Source of the DNA: Solen grandis
Lineage: Eukaryota; Mollusca; Bivalvia; Adapedonta; Solenidae
Assembly: GCA_021229015.1 (NCBI GenBank)
Contig: CM037783.1
Span: forward strand, 6,085,324-6,149,323
DNA length: 64,000 nt
Direction of reading: 5' to 3'
The notes under the pieces were generated by a model. It was given only the letters and a program-made list of their open reading frames with translations. It was not told the DNA's origin and made no database searches. Positions within the stretch are counted from its first letter, which is position 1. Each line of letters starts with the position of its first letter. Below are positions 9,161 to 22,778 of the stretch, piece by piece. The position numbers and the translations under genes were made by a program.

Positions 9161-12100
9161 CAACGAACAATACTACAAGACCCAGAGGCCCTTGCATAAA
9201 GTCTTCTGCTGCATTTCAATCAACATCTAAAACTGAGATTTTCTGAACTCAAACTTTGAAGAATTTACTGACTTTTGCATGTGTGTCCTAATAGGAAAGA
9301 GTATCCAATTTCTTCTTAACCTCAATATGTGTGGTTATGTCAAACACTGGCCAACAAAAGTGATAAGTAACTGGCTATAAGAAGATATTCTTTATTTCTG
9401 TTGGCCCTGCACAAACTTAAGAAAGGTTAATACAAGCAAGATCAAATGTCTATGGACTGAAGTTATTAAATAATATAAACATCTAAACTGCATTCTTCAA
9501 TGATGTTCTAATACACAAAAATAATTGTGACTTAAACTCATTGAACTTACACTGACCGACCTTAGCATAACAAGCTTTCATTGGGTGGAAGAATACATTA
9601 GGTTTAGTTTGTTTTACTATGAACACTTCAGTAAAAGTACACAATTTTTAGTAACATTTTGGCATATTGCTGAAATTCTGCAGACCATCAAATTAAATAA
9701 CCCCAAAATTAATGGCTATGGAAATTTTAAAGCAGATTTAGAAATAAGATTTAAATGTAGACAGGAAAGATTGTGATAAATCTACAGGTATAAATAAACA
9801 TTGATATAAAGTTACTGTTTTAAGTGTATATTTTCTCCAATGTGGTCCCTATATACTTCATACAGCCATTCCATCAATTGTTTCTATGTCGGCAAGCACG
9901 GAATATCCTAACAAAAGAGATTATTTTCAGCTACTTTGAATTTTCACGATAAAGGGAACAACATGTAACATTGCTTAAGACTGCAATTGAGATGTAAATA
10001 TAAGGATCAAAAATGTACACTTATGGATCAACATTCATACCCTGATGAACCATCAAAAGTGCATTTAGCTCCAAAATGACTGTCACAAACATTTTTAGGT
10101 TTAAAGAACACCTGAGAATATTCAATTTAAGATAGATCCTTTTAAGGTACATGTGCCACAATATTTCGTCTGGGGAAGTCTTTGAAATATGAGTTGCTGT
10201 GGAATACTTTTGAAGCAGATGAGTTCATTCCACTTTTTTTTTTCATTATCATCATCCAGATATGTAATATTGATGTAATATACAGCAGAAGATCAAATCA
10301 AAGAGAGCTCAGACCAAAATCAAGGACACACACTATGAAATTCTGAATCAGAATATTTACTGGAGTCTACCAATCTATCAATTCCAAATCAATATTTGCT
10401 CATTTTCATGCTTATAATTATTTCAATGTTATACAAGCATCATTGACTTATCTCTGCAAAATGTCAAACTGCTTCTATGACATTCCAGGAAAAATGGCAG
10501 ATGTCATATTAAGATCTACTGTACAATATATCTGCCCAATGTTGGATTTGTAAAAAACCACCATATCAGATTATCAATATTTCATACAATAATCTCATTA
10601 ATGCAGATTTAGAAGAGGTTTTCATTCATTCTGTGATAGGAAATTCGTTTTTAGGTGTCAAAGCTTGCAGTAGAAGGAAGACAATAGCTTAAGACTGGAT
10701 AAAAACCTTTCCTGTTAGCCTCAGGAATGTCTACCGACATAAGATACTAACAGTGTTTGCTTGCCAAACTTATTTCCAGACATTTTTAGATTTTTTCAAA
10801 GACAAATTCTGTGCTAAATCAAGTAACAAATGTGGGTATATCCAAGAATTGTGGTCATGGTGACACAACAAAGGTCTGCAAGTGAGGTCAGTCTAACATT
10901 TCCCCGCTTCACATCTATTAGACACTGAGGACAAGCTTAATTCTTTTCTAATTACCTGCTATCTTACAGCAGTTTTAGATGAAGCAACAGGAGGAGAATG
11001 CAATGCAGAACTGTATCACAGCTGGAGGTGGCAAAATTTGCAGTACTATATTAAATTTACAGTATATTAAGACACAAAATTGTTAACAATGCCTGACCAC
11101 TATACCGCTGGTCTGGTTTTTGCCAATCTGAAGTGAAAAAAGAGCTATCACTGAAGGTGATAAATACCCCATGTGTGCAATGTCATATTGCTCCTTCTCA
11201 AAGGTTTCTCAAAATGTTGATCATGTTGTAAATCAAGAGAGACTTGACCAAGCAATGACAGAGGAACAGATAAGCTGCATATATGCATATTTTACGCAAA
11301 TAAAATGGACCAATACGCTAATAAATTAAATTCTGTGCGTACCATTTACGCATGAAAAAACGGCTTCACTCATTTCTTTTTAATTCCTTGTGTATCGAAT
11401 TCCGTTGCTGCTGATGTTTTAACAAACAGCTGATTGTCCCTTCCTGCTTTAAAGTGTATTGCCTTCAAAAATCATTGATCATTTGAGGTTTGTACATTCA
11501 AAATTTCAAGAGCATCTTGTGCACCTTGATGACTAAACAGGGTTGTCGATAGTACCCCAGCCATGATCAATAGTGGACTGGGCTAAAATGCACAATATCA
11601 TCTTTGTTTGGTTATCTGTTTTTAACGTTAAGATGTTTATGCAACTTAGAAATTAATTATATGCAACGCAAAGAATAAAATAATTATAACATGCAAATAT
11701 ATATATATCTTTTTCCATAAAAAAAGATTATTGCTTTATTTTCAATTATGATGCCACATTTGTCTCATGAATTAGACCTTGTTATCTTTACCTTCTGGCG
11801 AGAAAAACAAAATGTCACTTCGAGGTAGAAAATCAAGCTCTAGGAAAATATCATTCTCAGGTATTGTAGATTAAGCCACCTTTTTAAGGTAAGAAAGAGT
11901 TTCACTCAAAAATTGAAAATATTTACAGTAAAAAGTACTCATAAGAAACGGGTTTCACTCAAAAACAGGGAGTCATCACTTGAATGAAACCATTTCTTAT
12001 CTGTTCCTCTGCAATGAATAAACTATAAAACCCCAACTTCACTTTACGAAGGGTTAATATAAAACATTTAGAAAAAATTAACCAAATTCTCTCTGAAATC

Positions 12101-12468
12101 AAAATAAAGAGTTTCCAAAGAAATCTGTGATTAAATTTTATGTGAACAGTCACCCTTGCAATTTGACACAGGTTATGAAATTAAACGTAAACCATACATG
12201 AATGACTGAACAAGTCTATTATACCGATACCCTGTAGGCCAGCTACACACTCACATCTAACACCTATCTTCTGATCAAACTTTGAGCAGTCTACAAGGAA
12301 TTCCTACTTGGAGAAAGGAAGGAAAATTTACGCCCAGTTTTTGTCAATAATGGATGGAAGTGGTAGATATGGAGACTAGTCAAAGCTGATTCTTAAGGCT
12401 GATACGATGAAAACTGAAGTACTTGCCACACACTTAAGTTACAGAATATTAGAACAACTTTCAATTTA
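9161..12468. other. Unique AT-rich sequence, no gene seen
   Basis: No exon, RNA or dispersed repeat is recognised across about 3.3 kb. Short chance frames (for example 9585-9776 plus, 11959-12153 minus) have no recognisable domains. Confidence 0.5.
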
Positions 12469-12470
12469 AA

Positions 12471-12510
12471 CTAGAAATGTGTTCATGAGAACACCTGTGT
12501 CACCTATTAT
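12471..12510 (-). mobile_element. Family B 3' terminus fragment, copy B4
   Basis: Read on the minus strand this is a hairpin (GTGTTC / GAACAC, 12479-12494) followed by ATTT, CTAG and T. It is the same terminal arrangement as the 3' ends of family B copies at 34413-34437 and 50128-50154. Only the terminus is present. Confidence 0.55.
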
Positions 12511-13080
12511 AGTAAAAGCTGACTGAAAAATCTGATTAAAAAAATAAAATAAATAAATTACATGCATTCATTTACACATAATTTGTGTCAACAAGTAAAG
12601 AAAATCCCTAGTTGGTTTATACTTTTAATGAAAATTCAGTTAAATATCTCTTGAAAGAAATAATCAGATCACAATATTAAGATGCTGTTCATATCCCAAA
12701 CATATACTACAAGTCTTGGAAAAACTCCTTTAACTGTAGAAAGAGAGAGTAAATTCACCAACCAAGACTGAAATGTTGCCTTATGATTTCAGACATGTAT
12801 AACCGTTGTTCTGCTAAACACATTCAAAGAAATCAAAATCACTTGAGATACAGCCCTCAACAAACATTCCATTAAACTTTCATAGTAATTGTTCTTTTCT
12901 ACATTAATTAATAGCTTGACAATATTCATTTTGTAATTTCTAATTATCCAAGGGGTTTTGCTGAAAAACATACTTATATGTGATACTGTGCTTATATACT
13001 ATACATTCAAGTTACAAAGAGCACTCCAGTAATTAGTCACTCCTTAGTTGAGATGGACAGTCATCAATCCAATATTATTC
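12511..13080. other. Unique AT-rich sequence, no gene seen
   Basis: Nothing recognisable beyond chance frames such as 12789-12971 (minus). Confidence 0.5.
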
Positions 13081-13089
13081 CGTTGTTAG

Positions 13090-13490
13090 CCACCTCAATA
13101 GAACAGCAACTTATACCTCCCCAGTAGCAGCCTTGTAACAAATTATACCTCAGCACATCATTGTAGCAACTTATACCTCCCCAGTAGCATCATTGTAGCA
13201 ACTTATACCTCCCCAGTAGCAGCCTTGTAGCAACTTATACCTCCCCAGTAGCAGCCTTGTAACAAATTATACCTCAGCAGCAGCATTGTAGCAACTTAAT
13301 AATACCTCCCCAGTAGCAGCCTTGTAACAAATTATACCTCAGCAGCAGCATTGTAGCAACTTATACCTTCCCAGTAGCAGCCTTGTAACAAATTATACCT
13401 CAGCAGCAGCATTGTAGCAACTTATACCTCCCCAGAAGCAGCCTTACAGCAACTTTACAGCCTTTTAGCAACTCAAACTCTGCCGCAGTA
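13090..13490 (+). repeat. ~61-bp minisatellite (two ~30-bp sub-units), first block
   Basis: Alternating sub-units CAGCCTTGTAACAAATTATA-type and CAGCATTGTAGCAACTTATA-type, joined by CCTCCCCAGTAG or CCTCAGCAG. The dimer period is about 61 bp (CTTGTAACAA at 13321 and 13382). The array decays toward 13490. Confidence 0.9.
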
Positions 13491-13747
13491 GTTACCTCTC
13501 CTTACAGTGATCGATAACCACTGCCACCACAAGTAGATTCCGCTGATATAGGCCACATTTTTTTTTTATCAATTCTGACTTTAGTTTTTGAATATATCAT
13601 ATCTGTTTCGTTATATTTCATGAAAATAACATTCATGATTATGAGAAAAGTAAATAGTAAAATCAAATAGAATTTATAATTATGAGTGGTGATCACATAG
13701 TTTCAACTATCATCATGAGACTTGTGTGGTGGCTGTGGTTAAAGTAT

Positions 13748-13883
13748 TTGTTGTTGTATTGGGGTTTACCATCGCTGCGATAGTATTTCAATCATATAGC
13801 GACGTCCAGCTAATAAAAGGTGGAGGAAGACCCCAAGTACACAGAGGTACCCGGGTAGAACCACCGACCTACTGCAAGCCAGG
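13748..13883 (-). mobile_element. SINE (RUDI/V-SINE-like tail), 5'-truncated
   Basis: This is the reverse complement of the 3' half of the complete SINE at 57508-57758: the GGTCTTCCTCCACCT-type block, the GTCGCTATATGATTGAAATA block and an ACAAC-type tail. The tRNA-derived head is missing, as expected for incomplete reverse transcription. It lies between the two blocks of the 61-bp minisatellite. Confidence 0.85.
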
Positions 13884-13924
13884 GTTAAAGTAGTGGAGCA
13901 TGGCATAATTGGTGCATAGAGTTT

Positions 13925-14340
13925 GGTAGCAACTTATACCTCATCAGTGGCAGCATTGTAACAACTTAAACCTCCCTAGAGGCGCCTTTTGGCAACTTTT
14001 ACCCTTCCAGTTACAGCTAATACAACTTATCATCAGTCACATTGTAAAATCTTTTACCTCCCAAGAGGCAGCCTTGTAACAATATTTACCTCTCCAGTTA
14101 CAGCTAATAGCAACTTATACCTCATCAGTACCATCATTGTAACAACTTAAACCCCCTAGGAATTCCTCATCAGTACCATCATTGTAACAACTTAAACCTC
14201 CCTAGAGGCAGCCTTTTGGCAACTTTTACCCTTCCAGTTACAGCTAATAGCAACTTATACCTCATCAGTACCATCATTATAGTATTTTCTACCTCCCTAG
14301 AGGCAGCCTTGTCGCAACTTTACCTCCCCAGTTGCAGCAT
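13925..14340 (+). repeat. ~61-bp minisatellite, second, more diverged block
   Basis: Units such as CTAATAGCAACTTATACCTC, ATCAGTACCATCATTGTAAC and CTAGAGGCAGCCTT recur. They are related to the 13090-13490 block but carry extra motifs (CCTAGAGGC, TCCAGTTACAG). An internal segment (13960-14040) is repeated at 14180-14260. The open frame at 14216-14413 is a by-product. Confidence 0.85.
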
Positions 14341-14489
14341 CCTGAAGGAAATTAGTCAACAAGTTAACATCTTTCTCTCAAGAATATTCATGTACAAATT
14401 TATGACTAGATGAAAAATATGTTACAAAACTTGAAATGATACCTAAACAATAGAGTTTTCTTTACCATGCAGACTATTAGCAAACAGGG

Positions 14490-14757
14490 ATTCTGTGATC
14501 AGACAGCTCTCTGATGTGGGTCTGCTCTGTTTGCCAAAGCATCAAAATGCTTCACTTCTTACCAATGCGTCCCCAGTTCGATTCATGGTCTTGTACGTGA
14601 AAGGGTACAGTGGTCACCTATCAAGATGTGTGTTTTCTCCGGGCTCTCTGGTTTCCTCCAACAATAATGACCACATAACCCGCCACCAGAGCCACCGAAA
14701 GTGATTAATATAAGTTGTGAGAACTTATTCTGTAATCGATGTAAAATAAATAAAGTT
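14490..14757 (+). mobile_element. tRNA-headed SINE, degenerate
   Basis: A degenerate pol III B-box (AGTTCGATTC at about 14575-14584) is followed by a conserved-looking 3' body (TTTTCTCCGGGCTCTCTGG, AGTGATTAATATAAGTTGTG, CTGTAATCGATGTAAAATAA) and an A-rich AAATAAATAAAG end. The 3' body resembles widely dispersed mollusc SINEs. The tRNA-like head is too diverged to name a parental tRNA, and no clear target-site duplication was found. Confidence 0.65.
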
Positions 14758-14759
14758 TA

Positions 14760-16546
14760 AACTTAATCAAAATGCATATATATATTATTATGTAAAAGAT
14801 TCAAGAAAATAATCTACAATAATAGTAGGCAATTCAGCCAAATTTCCTGAGTAAAAAGGATCTGAAGAACTTCAGAGAGGGAGAGGTGCCCTTCAATTGT
14901 CATGACTCCAAAACCCTGAAACTGTTGATGCTTTTGCTCAATCACTGCAGCACACTCCAAATTAAATTTATACATTTTTTACCCCCCTTAACAGCCATTC
15001 TTTTGTCTGCAGTCTGATAGTTACAACAAATTCTTCTCCCCCCCCCCTCTTTTTATCATAATGAAAAACATGAGGTAGACTGATCAATTTTAAATTGACA
15101 ATGACAAATATACAAATGGAGAACCAGAGAGAGAAGCCAGTCTTAGAAGTGTTTGACTATCGTAAACCAAATCGTTCTTTATTTTTGCAACCATTTAAAA
15201 TTCCATTTCAAAAGCTCTCTTAACATTTTTGAAATTAGAAATAATAGCTCCTGACAATAGCACTGGTTATTTTCCACTGATTTCACTGCTTCTGAATGTT
15301 TTTGACATTTATAATTGGCCAACTACCAAAACTAGCTATTAACATCCATTCAACAACTGACAAAATTCACAATTTGGATGTCTGCTGGAACATTCAGTGC
15401 TCTCAACTGTCAATATACTCAACTTGAATGACAATAACACTTATATAATTTAGGATAGATATTTTCTCGCGCAACACTTATTGGATTAGCATGGCTGGAA
15501 AAATCTCAGCCGACAAAAAAAACACCGTCATAACGCATTAAAGCTGTAAAAAGCAACCATCACCCATTAATTATTAAGCCTCCATGGAGTTACAATGCGT
15601 GACATATGAAAGTTACAAGCACTCAGATCACAGTAAACCGATTATTGGCATATAGATTTGCTTCCCTCCTGAGTCGAATAAAGAGGAATTTAATACAGTT
15701 TAGAATGGCAATCTGAAGAGAGAGCCAATTCACTGGTCAATCATTAGAGGATATGTTCAATGTCATCCGTTCTGAACAAGGGTCAAGAAATCACTGTTAC
15801 GGACAATATCGGACTACTGTTCATAATGTACTGGACAGCAGGGCTTTATTGTCCAACCAAGTGCAAATTAATGCAGTTGCTTTGTTGATCAATGGGTGAA
15901 GGGGACTGCACACCCAGAACCAATCAGTGCGCCCCTGGGGCAACATAGCATGATGTTAGCCAGTAACTGGAGCAAGCCAGACATCATAAGCTGATCCAAG
16001 CTGATAAACCCTGTCCGGAAATTCAATACTTCAAAATCTAATTACTAATCCAGAGGGTGTTTGCACAACACGTGTACTGAAAAAGCAACTGGCATAAATC
16101 TGAAATGTTCAATTTTAATTTCTGTACAACTGTGATGTCAACAACAAATAAATGTCAGGTCTCATGATAATGTGGAAGACAACAAAACTCACCAGGCATG
16201 TCACTTGACCATAAGTAATGTTCTAACTCCATTTCATGGAAACAAATGTTTTAATTACAAAGAGAAAAAAATAAAATGATGCACATACCTCAAACAGGTA
16301 ATTTTTTTATTTTTAGAAAATTATTAGAAGACAGGAATTGATGCGTTGAAACCATTGCACTTCTTTTTTATTAACAAATAATGTACATCTTCTAATTTTA
16401 TATCCTTAAGTTAAGATGAGCTGACTACATGACTGGAGTTAAATGCAGTATTCAATATTTGTTTGCTATATGGCATATCTGCCACACATGTGATTTGTCT
16501 CCCTAAATGACCTCAAACCCAATTGTTCCAACAAGCTTATTATAAA
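14760..16546. other. Unique sequence, includes motif-rich tract 15440-16040
   Basis: No gene or repeat. A C-run occurs near 15038-15046. The stretch 15440-16040 is compositionally more balanced than its surroundings and free of repeats (see findings). Confidence 0.5.
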
Positions 16547-17965
16547 ACAAGAGTGCCAAGATGGCCCTTGATCACTCACCTGAGAAAGCTGATTGCGTAA
16601 GAAATAAAGATGCTAGAATGTAAACAAAGTGAAAACTGGCTTTTTTTATGGTGAAAAGGGCATAACACCTAAATTAACTAGTCAATATCAGTTATAACTG
16701 AACCCGATTGCGAGATTATGGCCATAAACATTGTCTTAAAGTTTAAAAAAGATTGTTTAAAAAAATGAAGATGGTAGAGAGTAAACAAATTGAAATCTTG
16801 CATGTTTTGTATTAAAAGGGACATAACTCCTGACCTAATTGGACTAGCTCAGCCAAAATTGAACTCAATTAAGACATTATTGTCATTGACAATGTCATAA
16901 AGTTTGAAGATGATTGCTAAAAAATGAAGATGCTGGAGTGTAAACAAAGTAAAATTTGGCATTTTTTTAATATTGAAAGGGGCTTTATATAACTCCTGAC
17001 CTTATTGACCATCTCAGCCATAATCAAACTCAATCGAGACATTATGGTCATAAACATTGCCATAAAGTTTGAAGATGATTGCTCAAAATGAAATGCTGAG
17101 TGTAAAAATGATATATTAAAAGGGGCTTAACTCTTGACCTAATAGACCGATCTCAGCCACAAACGAACTCAATCAAGACATTATGGTCATAAACATTGTC
17201 ATACATTTTGAAGATGATTGCTCAAAATATGAATATGCTAGAGTGTAAACAAATTGAAATTTGACATTTTTTTATATTAAAAGGGGCTTAACTCCTGACC
17301 TAATTGACTGATCTCAGCCATAATCGAACTCAATTGAGACATCATAGTCAAAAGCATTGCCATATTGCTCAAAAGATGAAGATGCTAGAGTGTAAACAAA
17401 GTGAAATCTAGCATTTTTTTTATATTAAAAGGGGCTTAACTCCTGACCTAAATGACTGATCTCAGCCATATTCAAACTCAACCGAGACATTATAGTCATA
17501 AGCATTGCCATATTGCTCAAAAGATGAAGATGCTAGAGTGTAAACAAAGTGAAATATGGCATTTTTTGAATATCAAAAGTGGCACAACTCCTGACCTAAT
17601 TGACCGATCTCAGCCATAATTGAACTCAATCGAGATATTATGGTCATAAGCATTGCCATAATGTTTGAAGATGTTTGCTCCAAAGATGAAGATGCTAGAG
17701 TGTAAACAACATGAAATCTGGCATTTTTTGAATATTAAAAGGGGCATAACTCCTGACCTAATTGACTGATCTCAGCCATAATCGAACTCAATTGAAACAT
17801 TATGGTCGTAAATATTGTCTTAAAGTTTGAAGATGATTGCTTAAGAAATAAAGGTGATATAGTGTAAACACTAAATTGTTGACGCCACACAAAGCAGGAC
17901 GCACACCGCACGACGGACACTCACGGGATCACAATAGCTCATCCTGAGCTTTGCTCAGGTGAGCT
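16547..17965 (+). mobile_element. Family A element, copy A2
   Basis: The 5' end is ACAAGAG with an imperfect hairpin (GTGCCA/TGGCCC) and CACTCACCTGAG. The body contains about seven ~160-bp units of the A1 type (ATGCTAGAGTGTAAACAAAG marks each). The 3' terminal hairpin ends GCTCAGGTGAGCT at 17965. It is longer than A1 by extra tandem units. Around 17090-17115 a unit has lost several short pieces compared with its neighbours. The minus frame at 17735-17920 is a repeat by-product. Confidence 0.85.
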
Positions 17966-18069
17966 AAAAATAAAAAAAATAAAAAAATAACACATTAAAT
18001 TGTTCATTTTCAATTGACCCTCTTTATCTAAACAATTATCAAGGAATCACTTTACCCCATTTGAAACAA

Positions 18070-19031
18070 CATGTCACTCACCTGAGAAACATTGCCTCGA
18101 TTGCCTGTGCAAGTCAAGTCATACTGAATACATTATATATAGTAATACAGCAAGATCATTTCAATTTCAGACATCAAACAGTACCTTTGACCAATTTTGA
18201 AATTCACAGCTTTAAATTACAAAAATTGGTCACTGGGTCAATATCATCCAAGGTCAAAGTTCAATGCCACACACACAACTGAACAAGTGGTCCAAATTTG
18301 AAGGTCATAGCTCAAAATATCAAAAGTAGGTCACTGGGTCATGATCAAGGTCAACCAAGGCATTATTGACCCCAGGGCCATAAATTAAAAACTTAGAAGA
18401 GGTCTACCAGGCAATGCTACACACCAAATATCTTAACTCCAGGCCTTTTGGTTTCTGACAAGAAAATTATACAAGTATTTTCCTGTGTAAGTCTATGTAT
18501 GGGCCATTATAACTCCCAACTGAATTGGCCGATATCAGCTATATTTGAACTATGGCTACAAAATGACCCAAGAGATTGTGGCTATAAACATTGTCATAAA
18601 GTTTGAAAAAGATGATTAAGAAATGAATATGTAAGAGTGTACACAGAGTGAAATCTGGCAATTTATATTGTTCATGGGCAATAATTCCAGACCTAATTGG
18701 CAGAAATCAGCCAAAATAAAACTTGGCTGAAAAATTATGACTTTAAACATTTTCATAAAGTTTAAAGAAAAATGACAGAGAAAGAAGATTTAGAACGTAC
18801 ACAAGTGAAATCTGATATTTTTTTATAGTTCAAGGGCCATAACTCCGGACCTAATGGGCAGATATCAGCCAAATTCAAATTTGGCCAAGAGATTATGGTT
18901 ATAAACTTTGTCATAAAATTTAAGAAGATTTCTGAAGAAATGAAGATGCTAATGTATACACATGAAAATGTTGATGGATGGACGGATGATGGACATTGAC
19001 TGACCACAATAACTTCGTGCTCAGGTAAGCT
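18070..19031 (+). mobile_element. Family A element, mosaic copy A4
   Basis: The first part (about 18070-18490) matches the A5 subfamily (CACCTGAGAAACATTGCC, TGACCCCAGGGCC, ACACCAAATATCT, CTCCAGGCC). The second part (about 18500-19031) matches the A1 subfamily (ATAACTCC, GACCTAAT, GGCATTT-like, CATAAAGTTT units). The 3' end is GCTCAGGTAAGCT with one base change, and the 5' hairpin is not recognisable. Neither part codes for protein. Confidence 0.75.
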
Positions 19032-22000
19032 AAAAAAAAATAAATCAAGGAAAAAACATAAATATTAAGTACTTTTTAACATGAATAACTTTGACCATGA
19101 ACAAGAGTAAGAACAACCCCTTATATAAAGCCCATGCTTCATCTTTAATGTTTGCATTACACTCAATACAGATTTATCTCTAAAATGATAGCATATGTAA
19201 AATATTCCTGTCAAAATCTACAAAATACTTATTCATCTATGAAAAAGCAATAATTGTTTTTCAAACCATATTAAGATTTACAAATGGAATTCTGATTTTG
19301 TATACACAATTTTTATTTGAATTTGCATCTATAGGACAAATAAAGAGTATAATTTTAGTTCTTGCCATTTTTACTTTTCCATAGAATTGATAACTTACTG
19401 TAGGCTTTAATCAAGCAAATATACCCTTACATACAAAATATATGTGATCCAATTATATTGGAGCGAAACTAGTCATTTTCAGGAACCAACACAGCAGAAA
19501 GTGCAATGAATATCTCGTAATTGCGTTCTTCCAACCTTATTTGCAGGAATTATTAAATCTCTCTGAAAAATGCTTACAATATTTCCATATGTGCAATTCA
19601 ATCGGGCCAATTATCTGTCAAAACTGAACACTATCAAATTTGTCTGGTCCTATTCTTAATTTATACATATTAAACAAAATACAGGTTTTAAGATAATAAA
19701 ACATTCTAATCATATATGGAATCCCAAGGTTCATAACAATCACTTATTTAAATGGAAGAAACCCTGGATGTTATTTCATAATAAGACATACTCTGGGCTG
19801 AAAGACAGCCTAATTTTATTGAAGAAGGACAGATCAATATTTTTTATTTTTAGAAGATAACAAGATTGTGTTCAACACTCAACATTATTAAACAAACATC
19901 TATGACCACTGACTCTGTTTTATTTGATTACTTCTCTTCTAGATCATTATCAGTGTCTATCCTGACAAATGAAGCAACTAATTGAATGAAAAACACCCAG
20001 GGGCAGTGCGTTTTTTAGTAGGTGTGCAGTAACAATGTTTCAAATTTGATGATTAGGAAAAAAAAAAAATTTGAAAGGACTTGCTTTCGGCACAGCAAGA
20101 CTTGCCGTGTAGTCAGGTGGTACAGCTCACTCAGGATGTGCGGGTCTTCTTTCAACCGTCATGCATTTAATGGCATAGCTTCTAATACCTGCAGATCCAA
20201 GGTGGAGAGGATAGAATGACTGCAGCTGATTTCCTCAGTCTCTCATTGATTACATATACTATCAAAAATATGTTACAGGGAATATTTAAGGCAGCAACAG
20301 TATGTAACCAACAGAATAGTGAAGGGCGTTCTTTTAAAAGTATAACAGAGCTTTAGCAGACACAGAATTGGGACAGAGAAAGTAGTAGATGGATATAATG
20401 AATTTTATGTCCTCCTAAAACTTTGCTGCTGTTACTGTAATTTGAAATTACTGTTGCTGTCGCAAAATTCCTAAGATATAATGATGTCTACTTAATTATA
20501 TCTTCATAGTTGTTGTTGAGAATAATAACAAGAAGGGTTCCTTGAAACACATGTGTCACCTGCTGAAAATAGCATGACGGACAAAGTGTGACAGACAGGC
20601 GATGACGAAGCGATCCCTATGTGTCACAGGCAGTGACACAAAAATATACTTCAAAGAAACAATCAATTAGATTCCTTATTGTCTTCATTAGAGCAAGTCT
20701 TAAATGATATTCTCTTCACCAACAATGAATCGTTACTTAGGATGATCCCCTGTAAGTAGTTGACAACCTTTAAAGGTCAACCACAAAGATTTTATTTTCA
20801 TTATTAACTGTTAGAATTCATTAGTATAAGACCTTCTGTACAAAAAATATGTTAAAATTATTTGTAGTTTGTATGAAATCGGCTATTGAAAGTTACAAAA
20901 ATGATCCAGGTGAGAAAAGTTTGACTGACTTCTCTCCCTTTGCTATGGCGTCATCAATAAACAAAACTCTGCCAGCACTATATATCTTATTGAACAATTC
21001 ACAGTTACTGTAACTAATTTCAAGGTAAATCCAAGATGACAATGAACGAATAAGGGTAAAAAAGTGGAGCTCAATTAATTAATTAACATTTCTATCAAAA
21101 ATATTAAGATATAGTCTTCATTCAGACTTTATAAAACTGGTCGCTTTATGTAATGAATAATGATTGGGGGGGTGGGGGGGGGTGCATAAGGAAAAAAAAA
21201 ATGTCATATCAGGATATCAAGATGTATTCTGAAAACAATATTTTATAATATTGACATAAAGGTCCTGAATATGAGTAATGTTAATAAAAGTTTTACATAT
21301 TTTTATATCAAAATCCCTTTTATTTTCCATTAAAATCCTGTATTTGCATTGGGTTTCCACAAAGACCATATTTCTAAATGTGTAAAATCCCTAACATATT
21401 AACTGATAAGAATTAACTTTTTGGTTTGATATGATTATGTAATTTCCTGTTTGGGGTCAATCAGGGGATAATAAAAGGTTACCAAGATTAATTGATCTGG
21501 GTGTGTGTGTCGGAGAGATGCCTAATTGGTGCTGACTAATTGATGGGTATGATTTATGGCCCTGGGTGTGACATATTGTCAAGCCAATCACTTTGAGATG
21601 TGAGCAGACGCTTACAGACGGTCGGGTTGTTAGTCGGTGAAACATTGTCAATTAGTCAATAATGACACAGATTAAGTCATAATTAACGCATTTAAGATCG
21701 GCAAGTTTCATTCAAGATAATGTAAAGGGAATTATTAGTGCAAAAATATAAGATATAGCACAGATATATGCAGGTTGGTGAGTATGTCTATGGATATAGG
21801 TAGGTTCTGTTGTTCCATTATTATTCAAATCAAATCGATTTTATAAGTTATGTCTTTGTGAGGTATAGAGAAAAATGTAAATGGAATTATGATATAAAGG
21901 AAGACATGAATAAATGCGTGAAAAAAAGATAAGGACTACTAATTCCATATTTTTATTTCTTCCTGTGTTTCAACAGGTAAAAGGTATGGTGATGTGCATT

Positions 22001-22778
22001 ACAAACAAACATCAGTTCATAAATGTTCGGGAAAGAAAGAGTTAAAATAACCATGATTGCACTACTAACACCAAAGTAAAGGAAAACGTCATGTCATAGT
22101 GGCGGAAACGTACTCAAATTATGAAAATTTTAACTTCTATTCACTTGAAAACTTCTGTTTATCTCTGAATTTAACTTTTTATCTCACAGTCTATCTGATT
22201 TGCGTATTCACAAATATTTCATTTATTTTCATCAAATTCGCGGATTAATTTCACAGAAACAACTTGATAAAACCTTTAACTTTATACTAGAAAAAAAAAC
22301 AAATATGACATGTTTGATTAAAACGTTTTACATATGATTAATGAATACATACTTTTATATGAAATTAAGAAGGCAAATGACACTTTGTCTATCACTGAAG
22401 TCATAGGGGTCACGTGACCCTTAAATGCAAATACTGCCCAGCAGCTAACAAAATTGGCATTTACCATACTTTAAGAGATTTTTTTTCGCAAAAAAATGTT
22501 TATTCATGTTTCCCTTATGTATATGGACAAAATAGAAAAGGTTTTAGAAAAAGTAAATTTTCTTTGTGGTTCACCTTTAAAATAGGTCTGTTCAGAATCA
22601 ACAAATGTAAAAAGGATATTGTGGCAAAGCTTAAACAAAGGATCCTCTGACTCTCTTTACAATAGCAGTGTTTGTTTCAACAAATTTTGCTGTTATAAAG
22701 ATATTGTCATTGTAATAGAGGATTATGCACTTAAGTTTTCAAGACTACTGCTGCTATCAAGAGGGTATGAATGCTGTT
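19032..22778. other. Unique sequence, no gene seen; motif-rich tract at 21410-21720
   Basis: About 3.7 kb without recognised genes. Small features are an inverted-repeat-like segment at 20535-20640 (ACATGTGTCACCTGC and GTGTCACAGGCAGTGACAC), a G-run at 21164-21183, and a CA/GT-rich, TAATTG-rich tract at 21410-21720 (see findings). Confidence 0.5.

Noticed and set aside
8345..9246. Several overlapping 60-119-codon plus-strand genes
   Set aside because: A 62-bp stop-poor unit keeps all three frames open; the same peptides appear in rotated order in each frame.
20535..20640. Separate small inverted-repeat transposon
   Set aside because: Inverted words around GTGTCAC are present, but no target duplication, second copy or clear boundary was found.
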